Shown: positions 33,264 through 45,393 of the stretch, in pieces
Layout: each line of letters begins with the position of its first letter
Position numbering within the stretch: position 1 is the stretch's first letter
NCBI GenBank assembly: GCA_026745465.1
Contig: JACYXH010000479.1
Location: 293,001 to 357,000 of the forward strand
Source: Lota lota
Lineage: Eukaryota; Chordata; Actinopteri; Gadiformes; Lotidae
DNA: 64,000 nucleotides
Reading direction: 5' to 3'
Position numbers and translations under genes: made by a program
The notes under the pieces: generated by a model
Database searches by the model: none
What the model saw: the letters and a program-made list of their open reading frames with translations, nothing else
Told to the model about the DNA's origin: nothing

Positions 33264-33838
33264 CTTTAAATGGCAAAACTGTGGACGGTAAGGAGAGAAA
33301 ACACAGGATGAACAAACCAGTGTCAAACTCAGTCAGAAGGAGTCTTAAGCTTCATTCATGTGATGATATATGATATACAAATAGACAATAAAACACACTT
33401 TAAGTAGCGCATTGAACTTAAGAAGTAAAGATAACTTGAGAAGTAAAGTTAATGTAAACTTCAACTCTACATCTCTACAGAAGTTGCTACAAACAAATGC
33501 CAGACAATCCAAATGGTCCGAAGCAGCAAAGTTACAACAGAGCTCACTTCAGTTTCTAAGAGTTCTTCCAAGTTTGTTTTCAGTTGGGCTATCTAGGCTT
33601 GACTGTGCCTCCACAGTGCGGCGACAGAAACTGTGGAGCATCACCCATGCCGGCAGAGCTTACTCTTAAGTCCCTGCTCTGCAGACATACAACCCCAAGT
33701 CTGCCTGGCTTGCCTGATTCCTCCCTGAATGACAAAGGGAGCCAGTCCAAAACACCCAGGGCTTGAAAACCCTAAATCTTGCCTAAAATGCGTGCTCCAC
33801 TGATATAGAGTAGAGAAGCAGAACAAAAACTCACATAC

Positions 33839-33985
33839 CGGCATCCAAAACAAGGAAGAAGAAAGAAGAAAAAACACTGGCGATGTTCAGCACCACTGAG
33901 CTCTGGTGCCTCTTTGTATCCTTAGGGTTGGAGCACTGAGAGGGAATATGCTGCTTGACAGGACGATGGTGTGAGTATTTATACT
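33839..33985 (-). promoter_or_regulatory. col10a1: col10a1 first exon and TATA promoter
   Basis: On the minus strand TATAGTATAAATACTC (about 33969-33985) contains a TATA box. A start would fall near 33945. A consensus donor GTATGTGAG (GT at 33838-33837) ends a ~105-nt non-coding exon. The next exon acceptor is CCACAG at 33280-33279, 15 nt before the ATG. This matches the known non-coding exon 1 of collagen X genes. Confidence 0.75.
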
Positions 33986-35079
33986 ATATCTTCCCAGTGC
34001 AAAGTTGAGGAAAAAAGGAAAAGCCCCCACCGCACAAAGTGCCTCCCATCGAAGAGCAGAGCTGTAATTAACAGGCAGATCTGCCCAATGCAGGCATGTC
34101 ACATCAGGGTGCCTCCAGGGATTGAAGCTCCAGACTCATGATTATCACTTATTTTAGATTTCTTCTGAACTACAAAATGATCAGGCACCAGTTGAGCATA
34201 AAAAAAAGGAAAGTGAAATGCTATATATTATGATTGTATCAACTTTGTGATTATTTTAGTAAAATACTGTTCGGTTTCATCTTTGATTCAGACTTATTTG
34301 ATTCTTGATTTTTCACATTATTATAGTTTATATATTTTACTTTGTAGTATAATATAAACTATAAAGTAAATATATTCCATATTCTTTATTTATGTTCTAT
34401 ATTTTACAACATCATTGTTTGTTCTTTGATAATAATTACACTTCACATATTTTCCATTATATTATTAGTATTGCTTAATATAAATTAAAAAGGTGACTGA
34501 AGATGTTCATTAATAAAATCTCTTAATTCACATCTTCCCTTTGTCTGCCTGTCCTACCAGACTATTTGCCTTTCCATGAATGTCTGCTGGGTCTCAAGGT
34601 AAACATAGAACAGTGTGATGTGGTGTAACACTAACCAACTGTAACAGGATGGTACAAATATATCCCCTTTGCTTTCATTTGCGTTTAGCAGGCAAAGTCT
34701 CAAATCCCAAGTCTTATTTAGAAACCTTTATTTCATGTTAAATCATTATTTATGTCTTATGTTGTGGAACACGTGTTTATTTTCCCCCTCTTGAAATAAA
34801 TAAACAAATTGAACTACATTTGGGTCCACCTGTTTATTTGGGACCCATGGAGTACAGAGAAGCGTTATTTGTTTTGTTGCCAAAACACACTATTTAAGTC
34901 GCTGTTTGTTCAACGGCTTATAGTCCTTAGTTGGTGTATTTTTGCCAGAGCCCTGGTCAGTACATTGCTAATAAAGCTATATAAAGATCTGGGAAGGACG
35001 TGTCTGAGCTGTTTCCCTCAGGATGTGAAAGCAGGGCAGTGTGCGCTGTCAGGGCCATGTGTGCAGTGCCAGTAAACAG

Positions 35080-35093
35080 CCACCAGGTGGCAG
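35080..35093 (+). promoter_or_regulatory. CTCF-consensus site
   Basis: CCACCAGGTGGCAG matches CCASYAGRKGGCRS at all 14 positions on the plus strand. With the minus-strand site at 24871 it makes a divergent pair bracketing col10a1. Confidence 0.5.
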
Positions 35094-37071
35094 CTTGTAC
35101 TTCTGTACCTCGATGGAGTGCAGAGTCTCTGATGAGCTCGAGGAATAACCTCTGTGGTCGCTCGTTGTTAATTTTGGCCTTCTTATTACATGCACTGTGG
35201 ATCAAAAGCTTGAGACCTCTTAACTGCAATTACACATGATGTTGTATTTCCTCAATCAGCGATACTCTCCTGTATTATCCTCCCTTCACCATACACCTTG
35301 CTTTTCCTGCTTACTTTAGCATCCTCCAACTGTAATTTCTCAATTCGACCAGAGGTCACAAGGGAAACGCATACACCCAAATAATCACATGTCCTGCCAT
35401 ACACAAGTAGCCATAAACGATGTGTAGGTTAGGCTGCAGCCCATCCCTAAACATTTTCGCTGAACAAGCGACACTCTATAGTATATAGCATACAAGATTT
35501 GTATGCTGTTGATTGATGTGTGAATTTGCGTATATTTGTCAGCGTGGTGGTTGCGAGTCGCACGATAAAGGGGTTTAAGCAGCGTTATGTAGGAGAAAAC
35601 TATAGCACAAGTGCCACTGTGAAACACGTTTTCCTGGAGGTATAATTAAAGATTCTAGATAACCTAGGGCTCGTTTAAACAGTTTTCTTTCCCAGAGCTA
35701 GAGCAAATTAAGTGTAATTTTCTAAAGTGCTACCTCGAGCAGCTTGGAGCACTGCATCATGCGCGACAGGCATTGTTTGCAATTTCTTACAAATTAAATG
35801 GAATGCAATTTGCAGTTTTTCCAAACATCCAAACATTTCCAAATGTTCATGATTTGGAATAGACGAGACAGCAGTGTGGGCCCGCTGTGCAGTTGTCACA
35901 AAGTTCATGCTGAGTCCTATTTTCCCACGTGACATGCAGCCCGACCACTGAGGTGATAAAAGCACCTTTCTTAATGACGCGAATACAAATTCCAGACAGG
36001 TTTCGAGTTTTAATGTGGATACAGGTTGAGTCTTGAAATTAAAAAAGAATCTTGCAAATAAAAAAAGATGGTGGTTGGAAATATATAATATAATTTATTT
36101 GATGCCAACTGCCACATAAAATGTTCTGTATGCAACGGTTTTCTTTTTACATATCTTGACTATAATTTGTGATTTTAAAGGCCTTTATTTTATGGTCTCG
36201 ATAGATGCCAGGCGATGCTAGCCCTAGTCAGATTTAGATGTATAAATGACAGAGCCAGGGAGGGCGGAGTCAAGGGTTTAATATGTTCTAAGGTTCCGAT
36301 TGCATTTATTTAATGCTTTTTCAAAAGAGAAAAACCACCATAAACCACTTCAGTTGATTCTCCCTTTCTTTCTATGATTCGTCTTCTTCCCATCCCATTC
36401 ATGTATGAAAACAGAAACGTGAACAGGCCGCACTCAAATTAACATGGCAGTTTTTATGTTGTTTATATCCCCATAACACATCCTCCTTTTTATTCTCTCA
36501 ACATGGCTCTGGGAGCAACCTGCTGTTCTTCTCTCTGGGTTTCTTGCACTTATGAATTTTGCTTGACTCTTTTACGTCCCCCAGTAGTCTGATGTGGTAG
36601 CCAAGCCTCCTTGCAATTACCATTAAGAAGCCACTTAATGAGCTTCCAATTGAAAGTGGATGACGTCGGTCCCATATGTTTAATGATGTAGGCGTTAAAA
36701 ATAGAAATCCCATGCATTTAATTAATTGTCACCTCATTGTCCCCACATACCGCAAACCCTTTTACTCAAAGAATATAGGCTACCATAATTGTATTCTTAC
36801 ATGGCTAAACGTCATTGAGGGTATATAAAATCGGTATGTGTGTGTGTGTGTGTTGTGTGTGTGTGCATGCATGCATATATGTCTCATGTTTTTACGTATG
36901 ATTGTAGCCACTGATATAGTTTAGTGAAATAACGTGTAATAGATGGATCTATTTTCGTCCAAGTAAACTGTAATATTTCTAACTATTATTAGTAAAATAC
37001 AACAAGTTCTCCGGTCAAATATGACTAACTTGACTGGCTGGCTTTCTAGAGAACACTTTTCCTGACAGTAT

Positions 37072-37077
<6 letters not shown>

Positions 37078-37166
<89 letters not shown>
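37078..37166. repeat. (CA)n microsatellite
   Basis: About 44 uninterrupted CA units. Confidence 0.98.
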
Positions 37167-37167
<1 letters not shown>

Positions 37168-38236
37168 GTACAGCAAAATCAAGGTAACACTATTTCTCTT
37201 CTGCATTTTTTGTGTTTTTTCCCCTGCTCCAGTGCCCAGGAATGGATGCTGCTGCCCTAAGCCTCAGCCCACACCCAAGAGGAGCAACATAATTGGTGGT
37301 TGATGTAAGGCAGAAAGAACAGGACACATGAGTTGAGCAATGGCTAAAGATACACCATCACGGCTGGGATACGAATTTAATGTTTCAATAAACTCTGCAG
37401 ACCGCTAAGAGCTACTTTGAGCTTTATGAATGGTAGGCCTGACGGGGGCCCCTTGGAGTGATTGGTGGGGAAATTACAGGGTCCCAAAAATACAAACACA
37501 GGGGCCAATCTGGGTCCCGGAAGTAGAGGCGAAACAGGGTAGTTCTGGCCCCAATGTCAGGGATGAGGGCCCCCTCCTCCTCCTCCCCCTCGGAGATCAG
37601 GACCTGGAAGCCCGCAGTAGAAACAAAAGGGCCGTGTGAAATAAGCCGTTATGGGATTCTTTAACGTGGAATATGGCAACAGAATGTTTCTGTGTTTTGA
37701 GTTACAGCACACAGGCCACTGAGTCAATTTAAATGTGTCCAAAGTTATGAACACATGTAGGCCCAATGTTAAAGAGGGACATGAGGCAGGAATTGACAGA
37801 ATGTCTTGAGTACATTACAGAGCTAGGGGATTTAGGCATGCATGTGTTTTGACGAGATATGTTTATAAAATATGTTGTTGACATCCCGCTGGCTACTTAG
37901 TCCCCTGCTGCGACCCACACTTTGAAAATCATAATTTCAAATTATTTTGAACAGAAATGATGGTTGCATTGAAAAGGCTACTACAGGCTGGTACATGTTC
38001 AAATTGAAAAGGAGTGAAACTCTTTTCTTGACTTTTACTGCACTGGTCCTCTGTCAAGTCTTGTCTATTGTTACTCGACAAAACCTTTGTTCAACCAAAC
38101 ATACTTGTTAATTTATCGTCACACTGAAATTTAGTTGAAGAGTTGAATTTCCAGGATTCATTTGGGCTTTCTGGATTGTTCTAGCCAGCCCTGACTCAGT
38201 GTTTGGTTTGTGGCCGTTTTTAGAAGGCCTTGTTTT

Positions 38237-40253
38237 TGTTACGAGGAACAGAGCGAGAAGACCCAAATGCTCGTCACAGAGACACGGACACGACGGTGTG
38301 GTAAGCAAGGTGTTTAATGCAGGAAAATCAGACAAGCGGAGGGTTCGGCAACAGGTGGGTAGTCAGGCAGGCGAAGGTTCGGCAACAGAGTGGTAGTCGG
38401 GCAGGCGAGGGTTCGGCAACAGAGCGGTAGTCGGGCAGGCGAGGGTTCGGCAACAGAGCGGTAGTCGGGCAGGCGAGGGTTAGGCAACAGAGCGGTAGTC
38501 GGGCAGGTAAGGGTTCGGCAACAGAGCAGGTCGGGCAGGCTAATCAGAGGGAGAAGGCGGGTTAGCGAAAAAGCAGAGATCAGGCAAGCAATCAAATCTC
38601 GAGGAAGAGCCAGAGACGAGGTACTAACTAGAGAAGTGTTAACAACGAACTAGCGCCGACTGCTTGGAGATACAGGGCTGATATAGAGCATGCTGATGAT
38701 GATTGCCAGTGTGTAAATAGGAAGTGATGAATGAAGAACGTAGGGTGATGTATGTATACCGGTATCCACCCGCAGAAGTGGACAGCGTTACAGTACCCCT
38801 CCCTTTACGGACGCCACCTGGCGTACATCCAACATTGGACGGGTGGTCCCTGCGGAAGTCCCGGATGAGCGAGGCATCTAGGATTAGACTCCGGGGAATC
38901 CAGGAACGCTCCTCAGGCCCGTAGCCCTCCCAGTCCACGAGACATTGGAATCCCCGGCCGCGATGACGCACATCCAGGAGTCGGCGGACTGAAAACGCCG
39001 GGTGGTCATCAATGAGCCTGGGTTGAGGCGGAGCTGTCGCAGGAGGAGACAGCGGGCTGGTCGACACGGGCTTGACCTGGGAGACGTGAAAGGTGGGGTG
39101 GACACGAAGGGACGAAGGGAGTTTAAGACGTACAGCACAGGGGTTAACAAGGGGCTCAATTTCGAAGGGGCCGACAAAACGGGGGGAGAGTTTCTGGGAA
39201 ACCCCCTTTACAGGAAGATCCTTCGACTGGAGCCAGACCTTTTTCCCGGGTGTGTACTGCGGGGCCGGTTGACTGCGCTTGTTTGCTTGGTGCTGGGAGC
39301 GGGTCGATGCACGGAGCAGGGCAGCGTGCGTGCACGTTTCCAGGTGCGCAGGGTTCGGGGTCCATGCAGGGGTCCTCTGGTGAGTGTAAGCGGGACAAGG
39401 CGTCCGGCTTAACGTTCCGGGAGCCAGGTCGGAAGGTCAGGGTAAAATTGAAGCAACCAAAAAACAAGGCCCATCTGGCTTGCCGGAAGTTGAGCCTCTT
39501 GGCGGACTGGATGGATGACAAGTTTCGGTGGTCAGTCCAAATGATAAAAGGCTGTTCCACGCCCTCCAGCCAGTGGCGCCACTCCTCCAGCCCCAATTTC
39601 ACCGCCAGTAGCTCACGATTGCCCACGTCATAGTTCCGCTAATTAGGTGTAAGCCTACGGGAGAAAAAGGCGCACAGGTGCAGCTTGTGGTCCATGGTAG
39701 AGCGTTGGGACAGCACCGGCCCTACCCCAGTGTTGGAGGCGTTGACCACCACCACAAACTGGAGAGAGGGATCAAGTTGGGCAAGGATGGGCGCAGACAC
39801 GAACTGACCGAGAAGACCCAAATGCTCGACACCGAGACATGGACACGACGGTGTGGTAAGCAAGGTGTTTAATGCAGGCGGGAAATCAGACAAGCGGAGG
39901 GTTTGGCAACAGGTGGGTAGTCAGACAGGCAAGGGTTCGGCAACGGATGGCTAGTCAGGCAGTCGAAGGTTCGGCAACGGGCGGGTAGTCAGGCAGGCGA
40001 GGGTTCGGCAACAGAGCATGTCAGGCAGGCTAATCAGAGGGAGAAGGCGGGTTAGCGAAAAAGAGCATAGATCAGGCAAGAGCCAGAGACGAGGTACTAA
40101 CCAGAGAAGTGTTAACAACGAACTAGCGCTGGGGCTGATATAGAGCGTGCTGATGATGATTGCCGGCCGGTGTGTAAACAGGAGGAGATGAATGAAGAAC
40201 GTAGGGTGATGGATACCGGTACCCGCTAGGTGGCAGAAGTTGACGGCGTGACA
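38237..40253 (-). mobile_element. Internally deleted Ty3/gypsy-type LTR retrotransposon
   Basis: A 2.0-kb element on the minus strand has LTRs at 38237-38792 (3' LTR) and ~39806-40253 (5' LTR, lacking its inner end), starting TGT(A/C)ACGC and ending CGTAACA on the element strand. GTTTT target duplications flank it at 38232-38236 and 40254-40258. A purine-rich tract adjoins the 3' LTR. Remaining coding pieces, all broken, are: a reverse-transcriptase/RNase H boundary with an in-frame stop (39640-39800), RNase H (WTDHRNL, near 39520), an integrase C-terminal part, and a chromodomain ([16 protein letters not shown], near 38905-38950). gag, protease, most of RT and the integrase core are missing, as is the primer binding site. 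Confidence 0.88.
38345..38540. repeat. 34-bp minisatellite inside the LTR
   Basis: Units containing GGTTCGGCAACAGAGCGG and GTCGGGCAGG repeat at a 34-bp period about five times in the left LTR and about three to four times, more degenerate, in the right LTR (39895-40040). Confidence 0.85.
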
Positions 40254-41617
40254 GTTTTGTAAACATGTCATAGTGGCTGCCAAAAAGTGATTTTAAACCA
40301 CCATGCAGACCGAAGTGGACTCTTTATAGGGTGTTGAAGGCTCAGGCCTAGAGAGTGTGACAAAGGTAAAAAGGTCATGACTAAATATATTAGAGCCACT
40401 TTAACCTCTTATGCTCTGCTCTTCCTCAACAAGGAAAATAAAGGCATTTATCTAAAGTGTAGAACCCCTGTTTTAGCAGGAGATAAAAATAATACTTTAA
40501 GGGTCTTCTGGGTTCCAGAGGATCAGGTGCGAGGGACAAACGTTGTCAAAACGCACGTCACACTCTCTCGAGCAAGGGCATGCAATTAATAGAAAACAAA
40601 CACTCTGGAAAATAGACATTTTTGTCAACAATAACAGAACAGGTTTCAATTGATAAAAGTGATTTAAAGGCGTTACTTACTTTTTCATAAAGTATATTTG
40701 ATTAAATAAGTCACATGATTGTGTTTTAAAACACGTCATTGTGTGTTTTGTTTCCCTTTTCTCAGACTTCTCCAAATCATACCCCCTTTGCTTAATTTGG
40801 GATCATTTATGGATATCAAAGTTAAACAAAGTCCCGTTAATGGAATCCTCAGGGCTTAAGTGTGGGTTGGATGAGTGCTGTATTTAGGGATAATAACTAA
40901 TCCCACACATCAAGTTGAAAATTGTAGGCTTCACTGTCTATGGCAAGTGAAAAGGACAAACACTGTCTCCATCAGACAATGTCAGCCGTTTATATATTTG
41001 TATGTCTTAGGCCTACCTTTAACTCACCTGTACCCCACCTGACCTGTAATTGTGTAAAGGAGACATTGCTCTTAATGGTTAAACTCTATTCCTACTCTAT
41101 ATATTTAATATGCTTAACCTTCTTTTTTGTTTAACTGGTAAAATAAAAAGGTAAAAACAAAAATACAAAGTAGCCAGCCCAAGTTCAGGATCTAAAGTGT
41201 CAGGTTTGGTGATGATGAATGACAAGCTAGACACCCTTACTAGAAGGTTACCATACTACACAATTCATCCTGCAGGAGTTTCTATACCGCACTTAGCCCT
41301 GCACCATAATAACATAGGCCTAGGCTACGGCCACTGTTGTGATAGCACATTTGGATCCAGTCAGGTCCGTTCCAAAATAAAAATAAAAAAGCTTGGCGCC
41401 AAAATGTCCGTCACCTGTCTCTCCCACGGTGACAAGTGTTGGAGAAGAACAGGAGCGGGGTTAACATTCAACAACACACAGGACCCTGGTGGAGCCGTGG
41501 AGGACATCGTGGCTGGCTCCTGGTGCTGGTGTGGGAGGTAACATGCTCTGGCCGGAGACAGCAATCCAAACAACTGTACCTAAAATAGGTCCATGTTGTA
41601 AAACGGTGTCTATGGTA

Positions 41618-41620
<3 letters not shown>

Positions 41621-41679
<59 letters not shown>
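41621..41679. repeat. (AT)n microsatellite
   Basis: About 29 AT units. Confidence 0.97.
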
Positions 41680-41680
<1 letters not shown>

Positions 41681-43931
41681 AAATTGTATATGTACTATAC
41701 AACACAATAAAGCAAATGTACTTGAACATAGCTCGGCCAGTAAATATTCTTTGATCAAATGTATAATGTGTAAAAATGAAGACTGTTAAGGTAAACGATT
41801 ATGCACATGCCAATATTGTATGGTATACTTATTGCCTAAGACCTTTTTTTGTGTTCATTGATTCTATTCATATTTGAAGTTATCAGTTATCAGACCTACT
41901 GATAATATTCAAATGAGTTGCCTCATGAGCTGTGCATGATGGAAATGTGTGTTGCGCTGTCTAAAGTTAACATTGGACCAATTAAAAAAAGAATAGTAAA
42001 CTAAAGAGACAACTTTGCTGGAGTTTTGAAATCATCTCTCGCTGGTCAACAATCTGAGAGACATCTCCCGGTATATCCTGAAAATAAATTGCAAGATTTA
42101 GAATGTTTTGTTTTTCAGTATGCTTGTTTGGAAGGTTTCGGTGGCCTTGCTTCTTAAATATTTGCCTGACACGTTCACGAGGTAGACCTCAAAAGCGAAA
42201 ATTTATAAATCATGTTGTCATTTTGTCAAATATTTCACATTAGTTTCTGCAAAAAGGCAAAGCAAAGCTTTCAGAAGAAAAAAACCGAATTCCTCCAGTA
42301 ATGTATTTTTATTTTTAGAGAAAACTAAAGCATTTCATAACTGACTGACAATAGGACATAGGTCATCCGGTTGCAGGAGAACGGCATCCAGACTAAACAA
42401 AGCAAAGGTATTATGAAATACTGTATAAATACTTAAATATAGAATTACTACGGGGGGAAAATGTCACATTAAGCACAAAGCAGCGATTAAAGCTTAATTT
42501 GAATGAAATGAGCTGTGCTTGGGTTCGCGTGTTAAGAAGGTGCACTGTAATGGAAACATGAAATGAAAACATTTTAAAACCTGGTGCTTGAAGATCACTT
42601 GCATGTGCTGCTAAGGATACCTTTATCCCCTTAAACTTGGCACAGCTTAAGTCATAATAAATAAATTTATAAAGGCAATTATATCTCAACGTAAATATGA
42701 AAACTATGGAGATTCTACTTTTGAGAATACAAATGGGTATTTAAGATACTGCACAAACCGTTTTACCAAGTTATATTTGAATATTGATCCTTTTAATCTT
42801 TTTCTTCTAGATTTGTACTTTCACCCATGAATGATAGCCAACACCTGCACCAAGATGAGTTCCTTGTACATCTGACCATTGGCAAATACATTTCTAACTC
42901 TGATTCCTCAATTCAAGTTCAAGAATCATAACCAGTCAAATTGTGTAAAGTGAATGGTGCCTTTGCACCTTCTAGCACTGATCAACATGTAAAAAAAGTG
43001 TCAATGTGTCTGGGTGGTCTGCCACAGCCAGGGACAGACAGTATATGATGTAGGAAAGAGAGATAAAGAGTTTGTTATTTTGATGAGACAACAGATTCTG
43101 TGCGGAGAGAGAGAGCCTCCTCTCATTGTGTCAGAGCCTGACCAAGGCGAGCCCCAGCCGATGAGTCAGCAACGTGCCGCCCTGTCATTTCGGTGCGCAG
43201 CAGTTGTCTTAGCTGACCGGGGAAGAGAGAACTGCTTACTGGGGGTGATTCACATGTAAGGGCCTTTCTCTTCTTCCCAGTGTTATAATTACAATGTCCC
43301 GGGGAAGCTGGCATCCCAGGGACTAGACATGTAGGACCATAGAAGGCTTCCTTACTGGAAGAATAGGTACCAGAGTATTGTCCCTGCCAGGCTTTTTTTG
43401 GGGTGTTTGACCTTCCTTTCCCAACAATTCAGCCGTTAATCTCCCCTGCATTTCCTGCATCGAATTTCCTCATTTTCCAGAAAGATGGGAGAACTGTTGA
43501 TAAGAAAGGAAACACCAATGGATGCGGTTTTTAGTATTTTAAAAATACAGATCAAAATCCATATAACCCAAAATGCTTGGGTCAGCAGCATGCTGCATTT
43601 TACTGGGTACTTACTGCGGAGTGGATGCGGGGGTGGTGGGGGGGTTGAATTGCTGCACACAGACCTTGTAAGGATTTCCAAGTGGTAGTTTTCTCAGCTA
43701 TTTTCAGCGGTGGATTTCAAACTAAAATATTCAACTGTGGCACGCTTGAGGTCCTGTGGTGCAGGAAGAGAGTATTACAGTTCTAATATTGGTACACCTA
43801 AACCAATCTCTTTTTTGTCTCTCTCTCTGTTTACGCTGGGCTAGTCCCGTTTTCTTCGGCGTATTACAAAAACTGCTGGCCGTTGAATAACCGCAGCCGT
43901 AGCCATGAATTCCGTCTTGGACCCGACAGGT

Positions 43932-44060
<129 letters not shown>

Positions 44061-45353
44061 ATGTCTGGAAACTCACTGGCAGTTGCATGGCCCTGGTTTC
44101 CTGAAGCGGCTGATGCTGTGGTCAAATATGTATTTACCTCAAGATGGATGCAGACTGCATCATCAACACCAAGAGTGTCTGTGTGTGTGCTGTCTGTGTC
44201 TGTGTCTTTGTGTGTGTGTGTGTGTGTGTGGGTGTTGTGCAAATATCTAGTTAAGGATGTCTATCTGCGAGAGGCTGCTGCATTGTTCATGCATTTGGGT
44301 ATTGTTAACATTTTAAGGTGTATATATTTTCCGAAATTGCCTCAATTATTCTCAACAAACATTTGTCCAACATGTTGTTCAATTACCGTCATTAGTGACC
44401 AAGGAGAACAAGATAACCACTTCCAGATGAATATCAAGATTAATTTTGTCACTTTGTGCTTTCCTGTTGATTAAACAGTTTAAACACGGGAGGCCCAGAG
44501 TGAACCACATGGATCATGCTGTTTTCCATATAAAGACCGCAAAAAGACCGGTTGCTGCCTGAAGTATCCTGTAAATACAGCACAGTAAAAGCCATGCAGA
44601 AATGACAATGACTGATTAGACATCACAAATAATTTTTCCCTAAATAACAAATATGGCTGAAATTCTTCAATTCATACTGGATTTGAGTTGGCTGGATGTT
44701 GCAGGCCCCAAATGTATGCTATTCAAAAACTGATTGGTGGGTTCACTTGCAGTAGTAACCCAACAATTCCTGCCTCTTCCAACATGATCCCGGAGGATAC
44801 GGTTTCACAATGTATAAGAGTTTAATCTCAATGTTTTGCAACCTTATCTGAAAAGGCCTCCTGCTACCAATACAACGTGAAGCTCCTCTCTCACAGCTGA
44901 TTGCATATCAGCTTTGATCCCTATCTGTGACACAGAGACAAGTGGTTTAGTTCACTGAAATGAAGCTAATTATATTCCACGCCTGCACACAAGAAGAAGC
45001 TGTAAGCCACCATTATCCCTGGCTCCGTGACTTCTCTCTCTCTGAAACACCCTCTGCAAATTAAAGGTCGAAACGTTTGCCAAAACCTGACATTATGAGC
45101 GGCAAGCTCTTTTTCCTCTTTGGGAGTGAAAAGCTGCACAATCTCTCCCTGTCATGTTCCTAACCGATGCTCTCTTACTGTGAGAGCGACAGCCAAAGTC
45201 TGATGCCGGTATAAGCCGGTAGCTTGAGAACATTTGGGTCTTTATCTCTGAAGCATTGAGCAGAGAAGGTGAACTGCTGAGCTCTGTTGAGTCATTTCAG
45301 ATCTCAGGACCACGATAAAGTACGGCAATAAACCTTCAATGGTAATACACGCC

Positions 45354-45392
<39 letters not shown>
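45354..45392. repeat. (GT)n microsatellite
   Basis: About 19 GT units in intergenic DNA. Confidence 0.95.

Positions 45393-45393
<1 letters not shown>

Larger units (their letters stand above)
33990..38231. other. Intergenic region upstream of col10a1
   Basis: No gene is recognised. It contains a 12-bp inverted repeat (34322-34333 with 34352-34363), a CTCF-consensus site (35080), a (CA)n tract (37078-37166) and an orphan coding-like segment near 37232-37300. Confidence 0.5.

Noticed and set aside
41390..41530. Possible second LTR element (TTGGCGCC motif, GC-rich block)
   Set aside because: No terminal repeats, target duplication or protein homology could be seen.
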